From: Burkholderiaceae bacterium
GTDB lineage: Bacteria > Pseudomonadota > Gammaproteobacteria > Burkholderiales > Burkholderiaceae_F
Reading direction: 5' to 3'
DNA: 10,854 nucleotides
Assembly: GCA_013696665.1 (NCBI GenBank)
Contig: JACCYC010000151.1
Coordinates: 1 to 10,854, forward strand
In this document: in pieces, positions 1 to 7,676 of the stretch
Position numbering within the stretch: the stretch's first letter is position 1
Layout of the letters: each line of letters opens with the position of its first letter
The notes under the pieces: generated by a model
The model's input: only the letters and a program-made list of their open reading frames with translations
Database searches by the model: none
What the model was told of the DNA's origin: nothing
Position numbers and translations under genes: made by a program

Positions 1-35
1 TGGCCGCGCGCATCCGGCAGGTCGTACGGCTTCAT
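1..35 (-). CDS. trpB: Tryptophan synthase beta chain, N-terminal fragment (runs off the window)
   Basis: Only the first 11 full codons are present, reading MKPYDLPDARG. This resembles the N-terminus of betaproteobacterial TrpB as I remember it (…YNLPDxRGHFGPYGG…). The start codon overlaps the trpF stop in the four bases ATGA (32-35), a common sign of translational coupling. TrpB is the PLP-dependent subunit that condenses indole with serine to make tryptophan, as a complex with TrpA. A trpF-trpB order fits the cluster. The identification rests on a short peptide plus position, so the rest of the gene must be confirmed outside the window. Confidence 0.8.
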   Translation of the reverse strand, partial: MKPYDLPDARG

Positions 36-664
36 GCGGACAATCGCTGATCAGCGCGACGCACGGCGTCGACAAAGTGTTGCATCTTCTCTGCGCTCTT
101 GATTCCCGGCTGCTGCTCGACACCGCTGCTGACATCGACCGCATGCGGTCGAACCTCAGCCATTGCAGCGCCTACATTCTCGGCGTTGAGCCCGCCTGCA
201 AGCACCAAGGGCTTAACACGCGGTGCTATCAACAGCGACCAGTCAAACGACCGCCCGCTGCCGCCGAAATCCGCGCTGGGCGCATCCACTAGCAGCGCAC
301 TGGCCGATCCGAACTCGCCCTGCGCATCAGAGAAGTCAGTCGCCTGTGATATTGGTACGGCGCGAATGTAAGGACGTTGGTAGCGGCTGCACGCAGGCTC
401 ATGTTCGTGGCCATGAAATTGCAGCCAGCCGGTCGGTACCATCTCGAGAGCGCCCTCCACGAGATCAGGCGCGGCATTGACGAACAACAGGACCGGAGTC
501 GCAAACACTCCGAGCTCGCGACTCAGGCTACGTAGCCGTGACGGTGTGACATAACGCGAACTTTGCGGGTAACAAACAAACCCGACCGCGTCAGCGCCAG
601 CGGCAATCGCCGCAGCCACATCAGCTTCTCGCGTCAGTCCGCAAATCTTGATTCGTGTACGCAT
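32..664 (-). CDS. trpF: Phosphoribosylanthranilate isomerase
   Basis: This 210-residue protein is a single-domain (beta/alpha)8 barrel of normal length. TrpF catalyses the Amadori rearrangement of N-(5'-phosphoribosyl)anthranilate to CdRP in tryptophan synthesis, in the cytoplasm. The family's general base is visible as Cys8 in IKICGLT, and the general acid as Asp127 in LLVDA. The phosphate-binding loops follow as FGGSGRSFDW (about 133-142), LAGGLN (about 155-160) and DVSSGVE (about 177-183). The start at 664 is chosen because beta-strand 1 (RIKICGLT) begins there. A longer reading frame extends upstream but only runs antisense-free through truA. The Shine-Dalgarno is weak (GGA in CTGGACCC). 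The gene overlaps the end of truA by 44 bases and the start of trpB by 4, so translation is probably coupled along truA-trpF-trpB. Confidence 0.95.
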   Translation of the reverse strand: MRTRIKICGLTREADVAAAIAAGADAVGFVCYPQSSRYVTPSRLRSLSRELGVFATPVLLFVNAAPDLVEGALEMVPTGWLQFHGHEHEPACSRYQRPYIRAVPISQATDFSDAQGEFGSASALLVDAPSADFGGSGRSFDWSLLIAPRVKPLVLAGGLNAENVGAAMAEVRPHAVDVSSGVEQQPGIKSAEKMQHFVDAVRRADQRLSA

Positions 665-1442
665 GGGTCCAGCCGGCCTGCTCATCGGGCGCAGGCAAAC
701 CAAACGCCTGATCGTACTCGACCCGGGCGAGATACAAGCCTGCGGCGGCAAACGTCGGTGCGGCTGCTGCCCGATCGCGCGCGTTAAGAACATCTCTGGC
801 CCAATCCGCCGGGCGCCGCCCCACGCCTACATAAACAAGCGAACCGACTACATTGCGCACCATGTGATGCAAGAATGCATTCGCGCTGACACTGATCTGA
901 AGCAACGGCCCGCGACGTTCCACCGTAAGCCTTTCGACGTTTCGCACGGGAGTCGATGCCTGGCATTCGGCGGAGCGAAAGGATGTGAAATCGTGGCGCC
1001 CGATCAGATGCTGCGCTGCTTGTCGCATTGCGTTTTCGTCGAGGTGTCGAAAAACCCACCCTGCGCGTTGATGCGCAAGCGGTGAACGCACGGGCGCATT
1101 GACAATCCAGTAGTCGTAGCGGCGTCGTTTGGCGCCGTAGCGCGCATGGAAATCGTTGCCAACGACACGGGCCCAACGAACCGCGACCGATGGCGGAAGA
1201 AAACGGTTGACTCCGCGCACCCACGCAGTGGTGGGCCGAGCAACATCGGTGTCGAAGTGAATAACCTGGTCGAGCGCGTGAACACCGCTGTCGGTGCGGC
1301 CAGCGCAAATGCTTGAAACGGGACCACCTGCGATCTGCGTCAGTGCTGTTTCAACGCAGTCCTGGACGCCTCGATCGTCGGGCTGCGTCTGCCAGCCTCT
1401 AAAACTAGCGCCGTCGTACTCAAGACCTAGCGCAAGGCGCAC
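621..1442 (-). CDS. truA: tRNA pseudouridine(38-40) synthase
   Basis: TruA converts uridines 38, 39 and 40 in the tRNA anticodon arm to pseudouridine. The 273-residue length is typical. The catalytic aspartate is Asp51 in the signature AGRTDSGVHA, near the N-terminal GLEYDGASFRGWQ strand. A conserved C-terminal-domain motif follows at HHMVRNVVGSLVYVG (about 192-206). The start is GTG at 1442. No earlier start codon exists in frame before the fimV end, and the family N-terminus fits. The only SD-like bases (AGAAG) abut the start directly, so initiation should be weak or assisted. It lies 50 nt after fimV, with a perfect hairpin in the gap, and its 3' end overlaps trpF. The fimV-truA-trpF order is also known in Pseudomonas. 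Confidence 0.95.
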   Translation of the reverse strand: MRLALGLEYDGASFRGWQTQPDDRGVQDCVETALTQIAGGPVSSICAGRTDSGVHALDQVIHFDTDVARPTTAWVRGVNRFLPPSVAVRWARVVGNDFHARYGAKRRRYDYWIVNAPVRSPLAHQRAGWVFRHLDENAMRQAAQHLIGRHDFTSFRSAECQASTPVRNVERLTVERRGPLLQISVSANAFLHHMVRNVVGSLVYVGVGRRPADWARDVLNARDRAAAAPTFAAAGLYLARVEYDQAFGLPAPDEQAGWTHAYTNQDLRTDARS

Positions 1443-1466
1443 CTTCTGAGAAGCCGCAGAAGCACA

Positions 1467-1487
1467 GGCGAGCGACTGGCGCTCGCC
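1467..1487 (-). terminator. Perfect 8-bp hairpin between fimV and truA (terminator-like, no U-tract)
   Basis: The bases GGCGAGCG (1467-1474) and CGCTCGCC (1480-1487) are exact reverse complements separated by a 5-nt loop. The stem is almost all G-C. It starts just after the fimV stop codon (1493) and ends 24 nt before the truA GTG. In the transcript the stem is followed by TGTGCTTCTG, which is not the U-run of a classical intrinsic terminator. It could be a partial terminator, an mRNA 3'-end stabiliser for fimV, or a structure that affects truA initiation. The structure is seen directly; its role is inference. Confidence 0.45.
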
Positions 1488-1492
1488 CTTGC

Positions 1493-4400
1493 CTAGTTCT
1501 CGATCTGCTTGATCAGATCGACTGCGTTCTGACGCTGCTCGCGCGTTCCATCACGCATCACTTCGTCGAGCAGTTCGCGAGCACCGTCCTTGACGCCGAG
1601 GTCGATGTAACCACGCGCTAGATCAAGCTTGGTGGCCATTTGCTGCGCAAGCGCACTGCCTGGCTCGGTTTCGCCACGCTTGGTTGCAGCATCGAGGCTC
1701 ACCGCCGACAAGTCGAAATCGATCAAAGGTACGGTGGCCTGGTCGGTATTGGCAGTCAGGCGGGCCGCCTGTTCATCGGGCAGGTTACCAACCGGTGCAG
1801 ACTTCATGCCGATCACGGTGGGGCGCGATAACGCCTCCTCCATCATTGGGGAAGGTGCAACGGGCATACGGGTCGATGGGGCCACCGGCATACGCGTCGG
1901 CGGAGGAATGTTTAGATCGAGGTCGGGGATTGCGCCAACGCCGGTGGCAGTCGGTGCCATCGCCGGATAGCGGTCCTTCGAGAGCGCGGAATCGATATCG
2001 GCTACCGCGGGAGGTTCGGCTCTTTGCGGAGCGGTCGCGGCGAACACATCGATATCATCGCCTCCGCGTCTCGCCCCCGAACTCGGCGCCGGGCTTGGTG
2101 TTTCTTCAAAGTCCGGCATCCGCGTGGCGACGTCGAGGGATCCCATACGCGTAGGACCCAAGTCAAAGTCGAGCGAGCCAAAGTCAGTTGAAGCACCCAT
2201 TGCAGCGGCCGCACTCTTCGCCTGCTCGGCCGCATCATCCCCAGGCCTAGTCGCCCGGAACTGCGTGGTTGGCGCCGATGTAGTCGCCGGACCCGACATC
2301 TTCGTGTCCTGCGGCATCTTGGTTTCGACCTGCATCGTGGTATCGGTAGAACGCGTATCCACCACCATCTTGGTCAGCGGCGGTACGTTTGCCGATGTTG
2401 TATCGCGGCTCATCACCGAGCTGCCCGTCAGGCCTCCGAGATCCAACCCGCCGGTGGCGCCCCCACCCAATGTCGCCGGGCTTTTCGAACGAGGGTTCGG
2501 ATCGAGCCGGAAACCAGTCGTCGGGCCACGCGTCGTATCACCCAACGAAGCTCCAACGGCACCTGCAAACATCGCATGCGCGGGATCGACGGTACGGCCA
2601 AGTTTGACCCCACGCTCCCAATCTTCGCCGGTTGCACCGGTACGCTCACGCAATTCCTCGGCAACGGCCATGAACGATGACTTGTCACCGCGGCGCGCGT
2701 AAATTTCCATCAGCTTGACGCGGACGGCGTGGCGATCAGGCTGCAAACGCAGCGCTTCCTTCAGAATGTCTTCGGCCTGTTCCTCACGACCGTAAGCGAT
2801 GTACACATCGGCTTCAGCAACAGGATCGACTTCATTCGAATCCAGCTGCGAAGCCGCCGGAATGAAGCTCGAGTTGAAGGTGCTCGTACCGGTGTCTACG
2901 CTTTGTCCACCGGTCGCGCCAAACATCGAATTGGCCTGCACGCCCTCGCCGGTTTCCTTAAACCTGTCGCTGCTTTCCGCGCGACGCTTGCGATAGGCGC
3001 TCCAAGCAACCAACCCTATCAGCAACGCGACAATGCCCAGCAGCCCGACCAGGGTGGTTGTATTGCTTAACAAGTCCGAGAAAAAACTCGGCTCTTCGCG
3101 CGGCGGCGGCAGAGGCGTCGATTTCTTGACAACTGGCGGAGTCGTAGCCACCGGTGTGACCGGTGCTGGCACGGGAGCGGCGCCAGGCACAGTCGTTGAA
3201 GTTGACGGCGAGGTAACGGCCGATGGCGACGACTTCGAACTATCGATCGGCGTCGGCGTCACTGGCGGCGTGCCCGGAGACGACACTGGCGTCGCTGGCG
3301 CCGGCGAAGGCGGCGTGACCACCGGTGTTGGTGCCGGCGTTGGCGCAGGCACCGGCGTCAATACCGGGGCAACAGCGACGGGAGCAGGAGCCAGCGGCGT
3401 CGACGGCGCTGCGATCGGCGCACTCTTCTCGGCCTGCTTCTGGGCTACGGCGCCGGCCTTGCTTTGCACTTGCAGCGCTTTCTGGATCGCGTCATTGGTT
3501 TTCTTTAGCTGCGCCGCGCGTTCCTGCTCTTCGCGTACAGCGCGCGCCTTGGCTGCGGCCTCATCGGCTTTTGCAGCAGCGGCGGCGGCAGCGGAAGTCG
3601 CTCCGGACTTCGTATCAGCACGCGCAATCTTGAGCTGGTCGCCGCCTGTTTGAGCCGGTGCGCTCTTGTCTTGCACGCGGGCAGTCACGCGGCCCGAGCC
3701 AGCTGCCGCGGGTGCCGCGGCTGCGACCGGCGCCGAACCGGCGGCTTGCGCGAGACGGCTTCTGTATTGCGAGAAATCGGCGCTTTGTGCAACCACTTCG
3801 CGACGAGCTTCACGCTGCTCCAAGGCAGCGGCATCGGCAGCGGACGGAATCGATAGCGTCGATCCCGCGCGAAGCCGATTCATGTTCTTGGCAACGAACG
3901 CATCCGGGTTGGCGCGCAGCATTGCAACGAGCATCTGATCCAGCGAGACGTTTGCAGGCTTGTTGCGAGCCGCGATGGCGCCAAGCGTGTCGCCCGACTT
4001 AACTACATATGAGCCTTCAGATGGTGTTGCTGCAACGCTGGCAACAGGCGCAGCGGGTGTCGGCCGTGTCGGCGCGGAAGGAGCGGTCGCACTCGCCGGA
4101 GGAGCAGCCGAAGACGCGGCCGGCGGCGTCGCAGCGCTCGATGCTGCCGATGGGGTAGCTGGCTGGCGTGATGCGGCGGTCGGTGGAACCACTCCCGGCA
4201 CACTTGGCGAAGCGGTTGCCGCGACTGGCGGCAATATCGGCGCGTCAGCGCGCAATGACGGTGGATCGAGCAAAACGGTGTACTCGCGGATTACGCGGCC
4301 CGTAGCCCAGGTCAGCTCGACCATCAGATCGAGATACGGCTCGTTGACCGGCTGCGCGGAACTGATGCGCACGAAGTAACCCCCGTCTGCACGCTTGTCG

Positions 4401-4672
4401 AGCGCGAAGCGAAGGTTGGTCAGCGCCGGGTTGAAGTCAAGGTTGGCTGCGCGAAAGGCCGCAATCGGCGCCATCCTGACCTGCAAAGTCGGCAACTCAT
4501 CGCGTCCAATCGAAGTCACTTCGAGCTCGGCGCGCAATGGCTGCCCGAGTCCCGATGTGACGGCTAAACGTCCGAGTCCTGCGGCATCTGCCTGCGGTGT
4601 GCTGACCGCTAGACCGAGCGCAAGTGAAAGCGCGCACCATAGGGGCGCGCGCGCAAATTTTTGGGATGGCAT
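1493..4672 (-). CDS. fimV: FimV-family peptidoglycan-binding inner-membrane protein
   Basis: FimV proteins organise type IV pilus assembly, twitching motility and polar localisation in gammaproteobacteria. The role here is by homology. The protein has 1059 residues from the ATG at 4672, which has AGGGGG four bases upstream. An upstream ATG at 4708 falls inside a likely -10 box and is less plausible. Order of parts: signal peptide 1-30 (cleavage near ADA); FimV N-terminal domain about 31-138; Ala/Pro/Ser-rich linker; LysM domain about 222-276 (YVVKSGDTLGAIAARN); Ala-rich probable coiled coil about 360-416; Pro/Thr-rich linker to about 525; one transmembrane helix about 539-559 followed by RKRR; TPR-like repeat about 617-683; long acidic, low-complexity cytoplasmic region with repeated T-[RK]-M motifs; conserved FimV C-terminal domain about 1005-1059 (KLDLARGYIDLGVKDGARELL). 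It sits between asd and truA as in related genomes and probably has its own promoter. Confidence 0.93.
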   Translation of the reverse strand: MPSQKFARAPLWCALSLALGLAVSTPQADAAGLGRLAVTSGLGQPLRAELEVTSIGRDELPTLQVRMAPIAAFRAANLDFNPALTNLRFALDKRADGGYFVRISSAQPVNEPYLDLMVELTWATGRVIREYTVLLDPPSLRADAPILPPVAATASPSVPGVVPPTAASRQPATPSAASSAATPPAASSAAPPASATAPSAPTRPTPAAPVASVAATPSEGSYVVKSGDTLGAIAARNKPANVSLDQMLVAMLRANPDAFVAKNMNRLRAGSTLSIPSAADAAALEQREARREVVAQSADFSQYRSRLAQAAGSAPVAAAAPAAAGSGRVTARVQDKSAPAQTGGDQLKIARADTKSGATSAAAAAAAKADEAAAKARAVREEQERAAQLKKTNDAIQKALQVQSKAGAVAQKQAEKSAPIAAPSTPLAPAPVAVAPVLTPVPAPTPAPTPVVTPPSPAPATPVSSPGTPPVTPTPIDSSKSSPSAVTSPSTSTTVPGAAPVPAPVTPVATTPPVVKKSTPLPPPREEPSFFSDLLSNTTTLVGLLGIVALLIGLVAWSAYRKRRAESSDRFKETGEGVQANSMFGATGGQSVDTGTSTFNSSFIPAASQLDSNEVDPVAEADVYIAYGREEQAEDILKEALRLQPDRHAVRVKLMEIYARRGDKSSFMAVAEELRERTGATGEDWERGVKLGRTVDPAHAMFAGAVGASLGDTTRGPTTGFRLDPNPRSKSPATLGGGATGGLDLGGLTGSSVMSRDTTSANVPPLTKMVVDTRSTDTTMQVETKMPQDTKMSGPATTSAPTTQFRATRPGDDAAEQAKSAAAAMGASTDFGSLDFDLGPTRMGSLDVATRMPDFEETPSPAPSSGARRGGDDIDVFAATAPQRAEPPAVADIDSALSKDRYPAMAPTATGVGAIPDLDLNIPPPTRMPVAPSTRMPVAPSPMMEEALSRPTVIGMKSAPVGNLPDEQAARLTANTDQATVPLIDFDLSAVSLDAATKRGETEPGSALAQQMATKLDLARGYIDLGVKDGARELLDEVMRDGTREQRQNAVDLIKQIEN
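1850..1897 (-). repeat. Two tandem 24-bp units in fimV encoding TRMPVAPS twice
   Basis: The units 1874-1897 and 1850-1873 match at 18 of 24 bases, and both encode the same octapeptide, TRMPVAPS. Most differences are synonymous third positions, so the peptide is preserved better than the DNA. This suggests an old duplication kept at protein level rather than a recent slippage. The pair belongs to a wider set of T-[RK]-M motifs in the FimV cytoplasmic region. Confidence 0.85.
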
Positions 4673-4703
4673 TCCGCCCCCTGATGGGATGCAACGTTTT
4701 TCG

Positions 4704-4732
4704 AACATAACATCATGGACTTACGGTCGCAA
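4704..4732 (-). promoter_or_regulatory. Candidate sigma-70 promoter for fimV
   Basis: On the minus strand TTGCGA (4727-4732) and TATGTT (4704-4709) are separated by exactly 17 bases. Each box matches four of six consensus positions. The predicted transcript would start about 25 nt before the fimV ATG at 4672, leaving room for the AGGGGG ribosome site at 4677-4682. It would give fimV, and probably truA-trpF, expression independent of the leu/asd genes. The prediction is from pattern only. Confidence 0.5.
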
Positions 4733-4750
4733 GCTTAGAAATAGCGGTAA

Positions 4751-4796
4751 CTCACGCCTTTATGTGAGATTTGCCTGGAGCCGCAATGGGCTCACA
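4751..4796 (-). promoter_or_regulatory. Competing short stem-loops in the asd-fimV gap
   Basis: Two local hairpins can form: GAGCC (4778-4782) with GGCTC (4789-4793), loop 6 nt, and CTCAC (4751-4755) with GTGAG (4764-4768), loop 8 nt. A third pairing, TGTGAG (4763-4768) with CTCACA (4791-4796), excludes both. No U-run follows. The structures lie between the asd stop and the fimV promoter candidate, so they would mainly act on the asd 3' end or on read-through into fimV. The stems are short, and a regulatory role is conjecture. Confidence 0.25.
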
Positions 4797-4809
4797 CCCC
4801 GCGCAGTTT

Positions 4810-5928
4810 CTATTTGATCAACATGCGCAGCATGCGTCTTAACGGTTCGGCAGCGCCCCATAGCAGCTGATCACCGACCGTAAACGCCGAAATATATTCA
4901 GGCCCCATCGCAAGTTTGCGCAGGCGCCCAATGGGAATGCTCATTGTGCCGCTGACCCTTGCGGGTGACAACTCGCGAATGCTGTCGTCGCGATTATTCG
5001 GAATGACCTCGACCCATTCATTTGCGTTGCTCAAAATTTTCTCGACATCCGAGATGGGAAGATCCGCGCGCAGCTTGATCGTCATTGCCTGGCTGTGACA
5101 ACGCATCGCGCCAATACGTACACAAATGCCGTCGATCACCACGGACCCTGGTTCTCCCATTGCGGGACGACCCAGGATCTTGTTGGCTTCGGCACCGGCC
5201 TTCCACTCTTCGCGGCTGACTCCGTTGCCGAGGTCATCGTGGATCCACGGAATCAAGCTGCCGGCAAGAGGAGCACCGATGTGGCGTACCGGCAGCTGAT
5301 CCGATAGCAGGCTGGTCGAGACGGCGTGGTCGATTTCAAGAATTGCCGAACTCGGATCGGCAAGCAAGTCTCGCGCGGAAGCATGCGCGTGGCCCATTTG
5401 TTCGAGCAGTTCACGCATCTGCGGAGCACCGGCACCCGAGGCCGCCTGATAGGTCATCGCACTGACCCACTCGATCAAGTCAGCCTTTAACAACCCGTCG
5501 AGCGCCATCAGCATCAGGCCAACGGTGCAATTGCTGCCGATGAAGTTCCTGCCCCCGAGCTGCAATGCTTGTTGAATTACCGGCAGATTCACTGGATCGA
5601 GAATGATCACCGCGTCATCCTTCATGCGCAGTGCCGAAGCCGCGTCGATCCAGTAGCCGTTCCACCCGCAATCGCGCAACTTCGGAAATACGTCGTTGGT
5701 GTAGTCGCCTCCCTGCGCGGTAACGATCACATCGCACGCCGCGAGCGCCTTCACATCGCCCGCGTCCCTGAGCGTTCGCTCGCCGCGCGTGACGACCGGT
5801 GCATCCCCACCGGCGTTGGACGTGGTAAAGAACACCGAGTCGAAGAGCTCGAAATCCTTTTCAGCACTCATCCGCTGCATCAGCACGGAGCCCACCATTC
5901 CGCGCCAGCCGACGATCCCAACTTTCAT
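4810..5928 (-). CDS. asd: Aspartate-semialdehyde dehydrogenase
   Basis: Asd reduces beta-aspartyl phosphate to aspartate semialdehyde with NADPH, the branch point for lysine, diaminopimelate, threonine and methionine. This is the Gram-negative (E. coli-like) form, 372 residues. The N-terminal dinucleotide-binding loop is GWRGMVG (about 7-13). The catalytic cysteine is Cys134 in GSNCTVG, and the active-site histidine is His278 in RCHSQAMTIK. A GTG lies one codon upstream, at 5931. The ATG at 5928 is preferred because AGAGGGG (5934-5940) is then five bases away, whereas the GTG would leave only two. The gene starts 12 nt after the leuB stop, so it is co-transcribed with leuB. The 137 nt after its stop contain a separate promoter candidate for fimV. 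Confidence 0.97.
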   Translation of the reverse strand: MKVGIVGWRGMVGSVLMQRMSAEKDFELFDSVFFTTSNAGGDAPVVTRGERTLRDAGDVKALAACDVIVTAQGGDYTNDVFPKLRDCGWNGYWIDAASALRMKDDAVIILDPVNLPVIQQALQLGGRNFIGSNCTVGLMLMALDGLLKADLIEWVSAMTYQAASGAGAPQMRELLEQMGHAHASARDLLADPSSAILEIDHAVSTSLLSDQLPVRHIGAPLAGSLIPWIHDDLGNGVSREEWKAGAEANKILGRPAMGEPGSVVIDGICVRIGAMRCHSQAMTIKLRADLPISDVEKILSNANEWVEVIPNNRDDSIRELSPARVSGTMSIPIGRLRKLAMGPEYISAFTVGDQLLWGAAEPLRRMLRMLIK

Positions 5929-5940
5929 CACTGCCCCTCT

Positions 5941-7008
5941 TTACAACGCTGCCAGCACTGCATCGGTCATCTCGCTTGTGTCAACCCTGCGCGTACCTTC
6001 GCTCCATATATCAGAGGTTCGAACGCCACTGGCGAGCGCACTCTTGACCGCGCCTTCGATGCGCGCCGCCTGGTCGACGCGATTCAATGAGTGCCGCAGC
6101 ATCATTGCGACCGACAAAATCGTTGCCAGCGGATTCGCAATCCCTTTGCCCGCAATGTCGGGCGCGCTTCCGTGCGATGGCTCATATAAACCCTGCGCCC
6201 GTTCGTTCAATGACGCCGAAGGGAGCATGCCGATCGAACCGGTCAGCATCGCCGCTTCATCGGAAAGAATGTCACCAAACATGTTCCCCGTGACGATGAC
6301 ATCAAAACTTCGCGGCGCTCTGACCAACTGCATTGCGGCGTTGTCAACATACATGTGGTCAAGCGCAACGTCCGCGTAGCTCGCGTGAACGTCGGAAACG
6401 ACTTCGCGCCAGAAACGAGATGTCGCCAGTACGTTGGCCTTGTCGACGCTGGTCAGTTTCCGCTGCCTCTTGCGTGCGGCCTCAAACGCAACCCGCGCGA
6501 TGCGTTCTATTTCTGGACGGCTGTATCGCATCGTGTCGAACGCTTCGGGAGCGCCGCGAAAATCACCATCGGGCGCGTCACGCCGCCCCCGCGGTTGACC
6601 GAAGTAAATATCGCCGGTCAACTCTCGAACCAGCAGCAGATCGAGCCCTGCAACAATCTCAGGCTTTAGCGTCGAGGCGGCAATCAATTCCGGGTAGCAC
6701 ACCGCGGGTCGAAAATTCGCAAACAGCTTCATCTGACTGCGCAAGCCAAGGATTGCCTGTTCGGGGCGAAGATGCGAATCGAGCGCGTCGTACTTCCAGT
6801 CACCGACTGCTCCGAACAGCACGGCGTCGGCCGCCTGCGCAAGCCTTACCGTCGGTTCCGGTAGAGGGTGCCCGTGCGCTTCATAGGCGGCACCGCCGAC
6901 CTCAGCAAACTCGAGTTCGAAAGGTTCATTGAGGGCGTTGATGACACGCACCGCCTCGGCAACAATTTCCTTGCCGATGCCGTCGCCCGGCAGCACGGCA
7001 ATCTTCAT
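5941..7008 (-). CDS. leuB: 3-isopropylmalate dehydrogenase
   Basis: LeuB oxidatively decarboxylates 3-isopropylmalate to 4-methyl-2-oxopentanoate with NAD+ and a divalent metal, the third step specific to leucine synthesis. The length is 355 residues, normal for the family. The N-terminus is LPGDGIGKE. Tyr135 in ELTGDIYFGQPRG and Lys190 in SVDKANVL match the known catalytic pair. Asp222 (VDNAAMQL), Asp246 and Asp250 in the isocitrate/isopropylmalate dehydrogenase signature GNMFGDILSDEAAM match the metal ligands. The ATG at 7008 lies six bases after the leuD stop. Its Shine-Dalgarno is poor (GACGG region), so it probably depends on coupling to leuD. Confidence 0.97.
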   Translation of the reverse strand: MKIAVLPGDGIGKEIVAEAVRVINALNEPFELEFAEVGGAAYEAHGHPLPEPTVRLAQAADAVLFGAVGDWKYDALDSHLRPEQAILGLRSQMKLFANFRPAVCYPELIAASTLKPEIVAGLDLLLVRELTGDIYFGQPRGRRDAPDGDFRGAPEAFDTMRYSRPEIERIARVAFEAARKRQRKLTSVDKANVLATSRFWREVVSDVHASYADVALDHMYVDNAAMQLVRAPRSFDVIVTGNMFGDILSDEAAMLTGSIGMLPSASLNERAQGLYEPSHGSAPDIAGKGIANPLATILSVAMMLRHSLNRVDQAARIEGAVKSALASGVRTSDIWSEGTRRVDTSEMTDAVLAAL

Positions 7009-7014
7009 TGCCGT

Positions 7015-7662
7015 CTACCCGCTCGTCTTGACGAGCCATGGCCGCTCGGTCAGTCGTTTGCTCTCGAAAGCAGCGATCTTGTCGCTGTGTCGCAGTGTGA
7101 GTTCGATGTCGTCAAACCCGTTTAGAAGGCAATGCTTCCGAAATGGCGCAACGTCGAATCCGTGCTCAGTCCCATCGCCCTCGACAACAACTTGGCGCGG
7201 CAGATCGACCGTGAGCTGGTATCCGGGCGTCACCGCAACCTCGTCGAACAACCGCTCGACAACAGCCTGCGATAGCGCCACCGGCAGCAGCCCATTTTTC
7301 GTGCAATTGTTAAAGAAAATATCTGCAAAGCTCGGTGCGATGACCGCGCGAAATCCAAATTGCAGCAGCGCCCAGGGTGCATGTTCACGCGAAGATCCGC
7401 ATCCGAAATTCTTGCCCGCCAACAGGATCGAAGCGTTTTTATAGCGAGCCTGGTTCAGCACAAACTCTTGATTAAGCGGGCGACGCGAGTTGTCCATGCC
7501 GGGTTCGCCGCGATCCAGATAGCGCCACTGGTCAAACAAATTCGGACCGAACCCAGTCCGCCTGATTGATTTCAGGAATTGCTTTGGAATGATCGCGTCG
7601 GTATCGACGTTGGCACGCGGTAATGGCGCAACCAAGCCGCGGTGCACTTCAAACTTCTGCAT
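7015..7662 (-). CDS. leuD: 3-isopropylmalate dehydratase, small subunit
   Basis: LeuD is the swivelling small subunit that pairs with LeuC to isomerise 2-isopropylmalate to 3-isopropylmalate. The protein has 215 residues, the usual bacterial length. It begins with the typical FEVHRGLVAPLPRANVDTDAIIPKQFLK and carries the substrate-binding signature FGCGSSREHAPWAL (about 86-99). The ATG at 7660-7662 matches the family start, but the bases before it (AAATTCAAAG) contain no clear Shine-Dalgarno. The stop of the entericidin-like gene lies only 14 nt upstream, so translation may be coupled to that small gene. In many bacteria leuC and leuD are adjacent; here the lipoprotein gene separates them. Confidence 0.97.
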   Translation of the reverse strand: MQKFEVHRGLVAPLPRANVDTDAIIPKQFLKSIRRTGFGPNLFDQWRYLDRGEPGMDNSRRPLNQEFVLNQARYKNASILLAGKNFGCGSSREHAPWALLQFGFRAVIAPSFADIFFNNCTKNGLLPVALSQAVVERLFDEVAVTPGYQLTVDLPRQVVVEGDGTEHGFDVAPFRKHCLLNGFDDIELTLRHSDKIAAFESKRLTERPWLVKTSG

Positions 7663-7676
7663 CTTTGAATTTGCGC

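Noticed and set aside
665..793. Longer trpF start upstream of 664
   Set aside because: The extra residues overlap truA coding sequence and precede the first beta-strand, where TrpF proteins normally start. No ribosome site supports them.
3325..3633. Possible repeat array in the GC-rich fimV linker
   Set aside because: The repeats are irregular Pro/Ala/Thr codon runs of varying length with no spacer pattern, so neither a CRISPR nor a clean tandem array.
3033..3653. A 206-codon plus-strand reading frame rich in Gly, Ala, Val and Thr
   Set aside because: It is the antisense of the Pro/Ala/Thr-rich linkers of fimV. The composition mirrors that low-complexity DNA and no domain or signal is seen.
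4673..4708. Earlier fimV start at 4708 (12 extra residues)
   Set aside because: That ATG falls within the likely -10 box, and the internal ATG at 4672 has a good ribosome site and begins a normal signal peptide.
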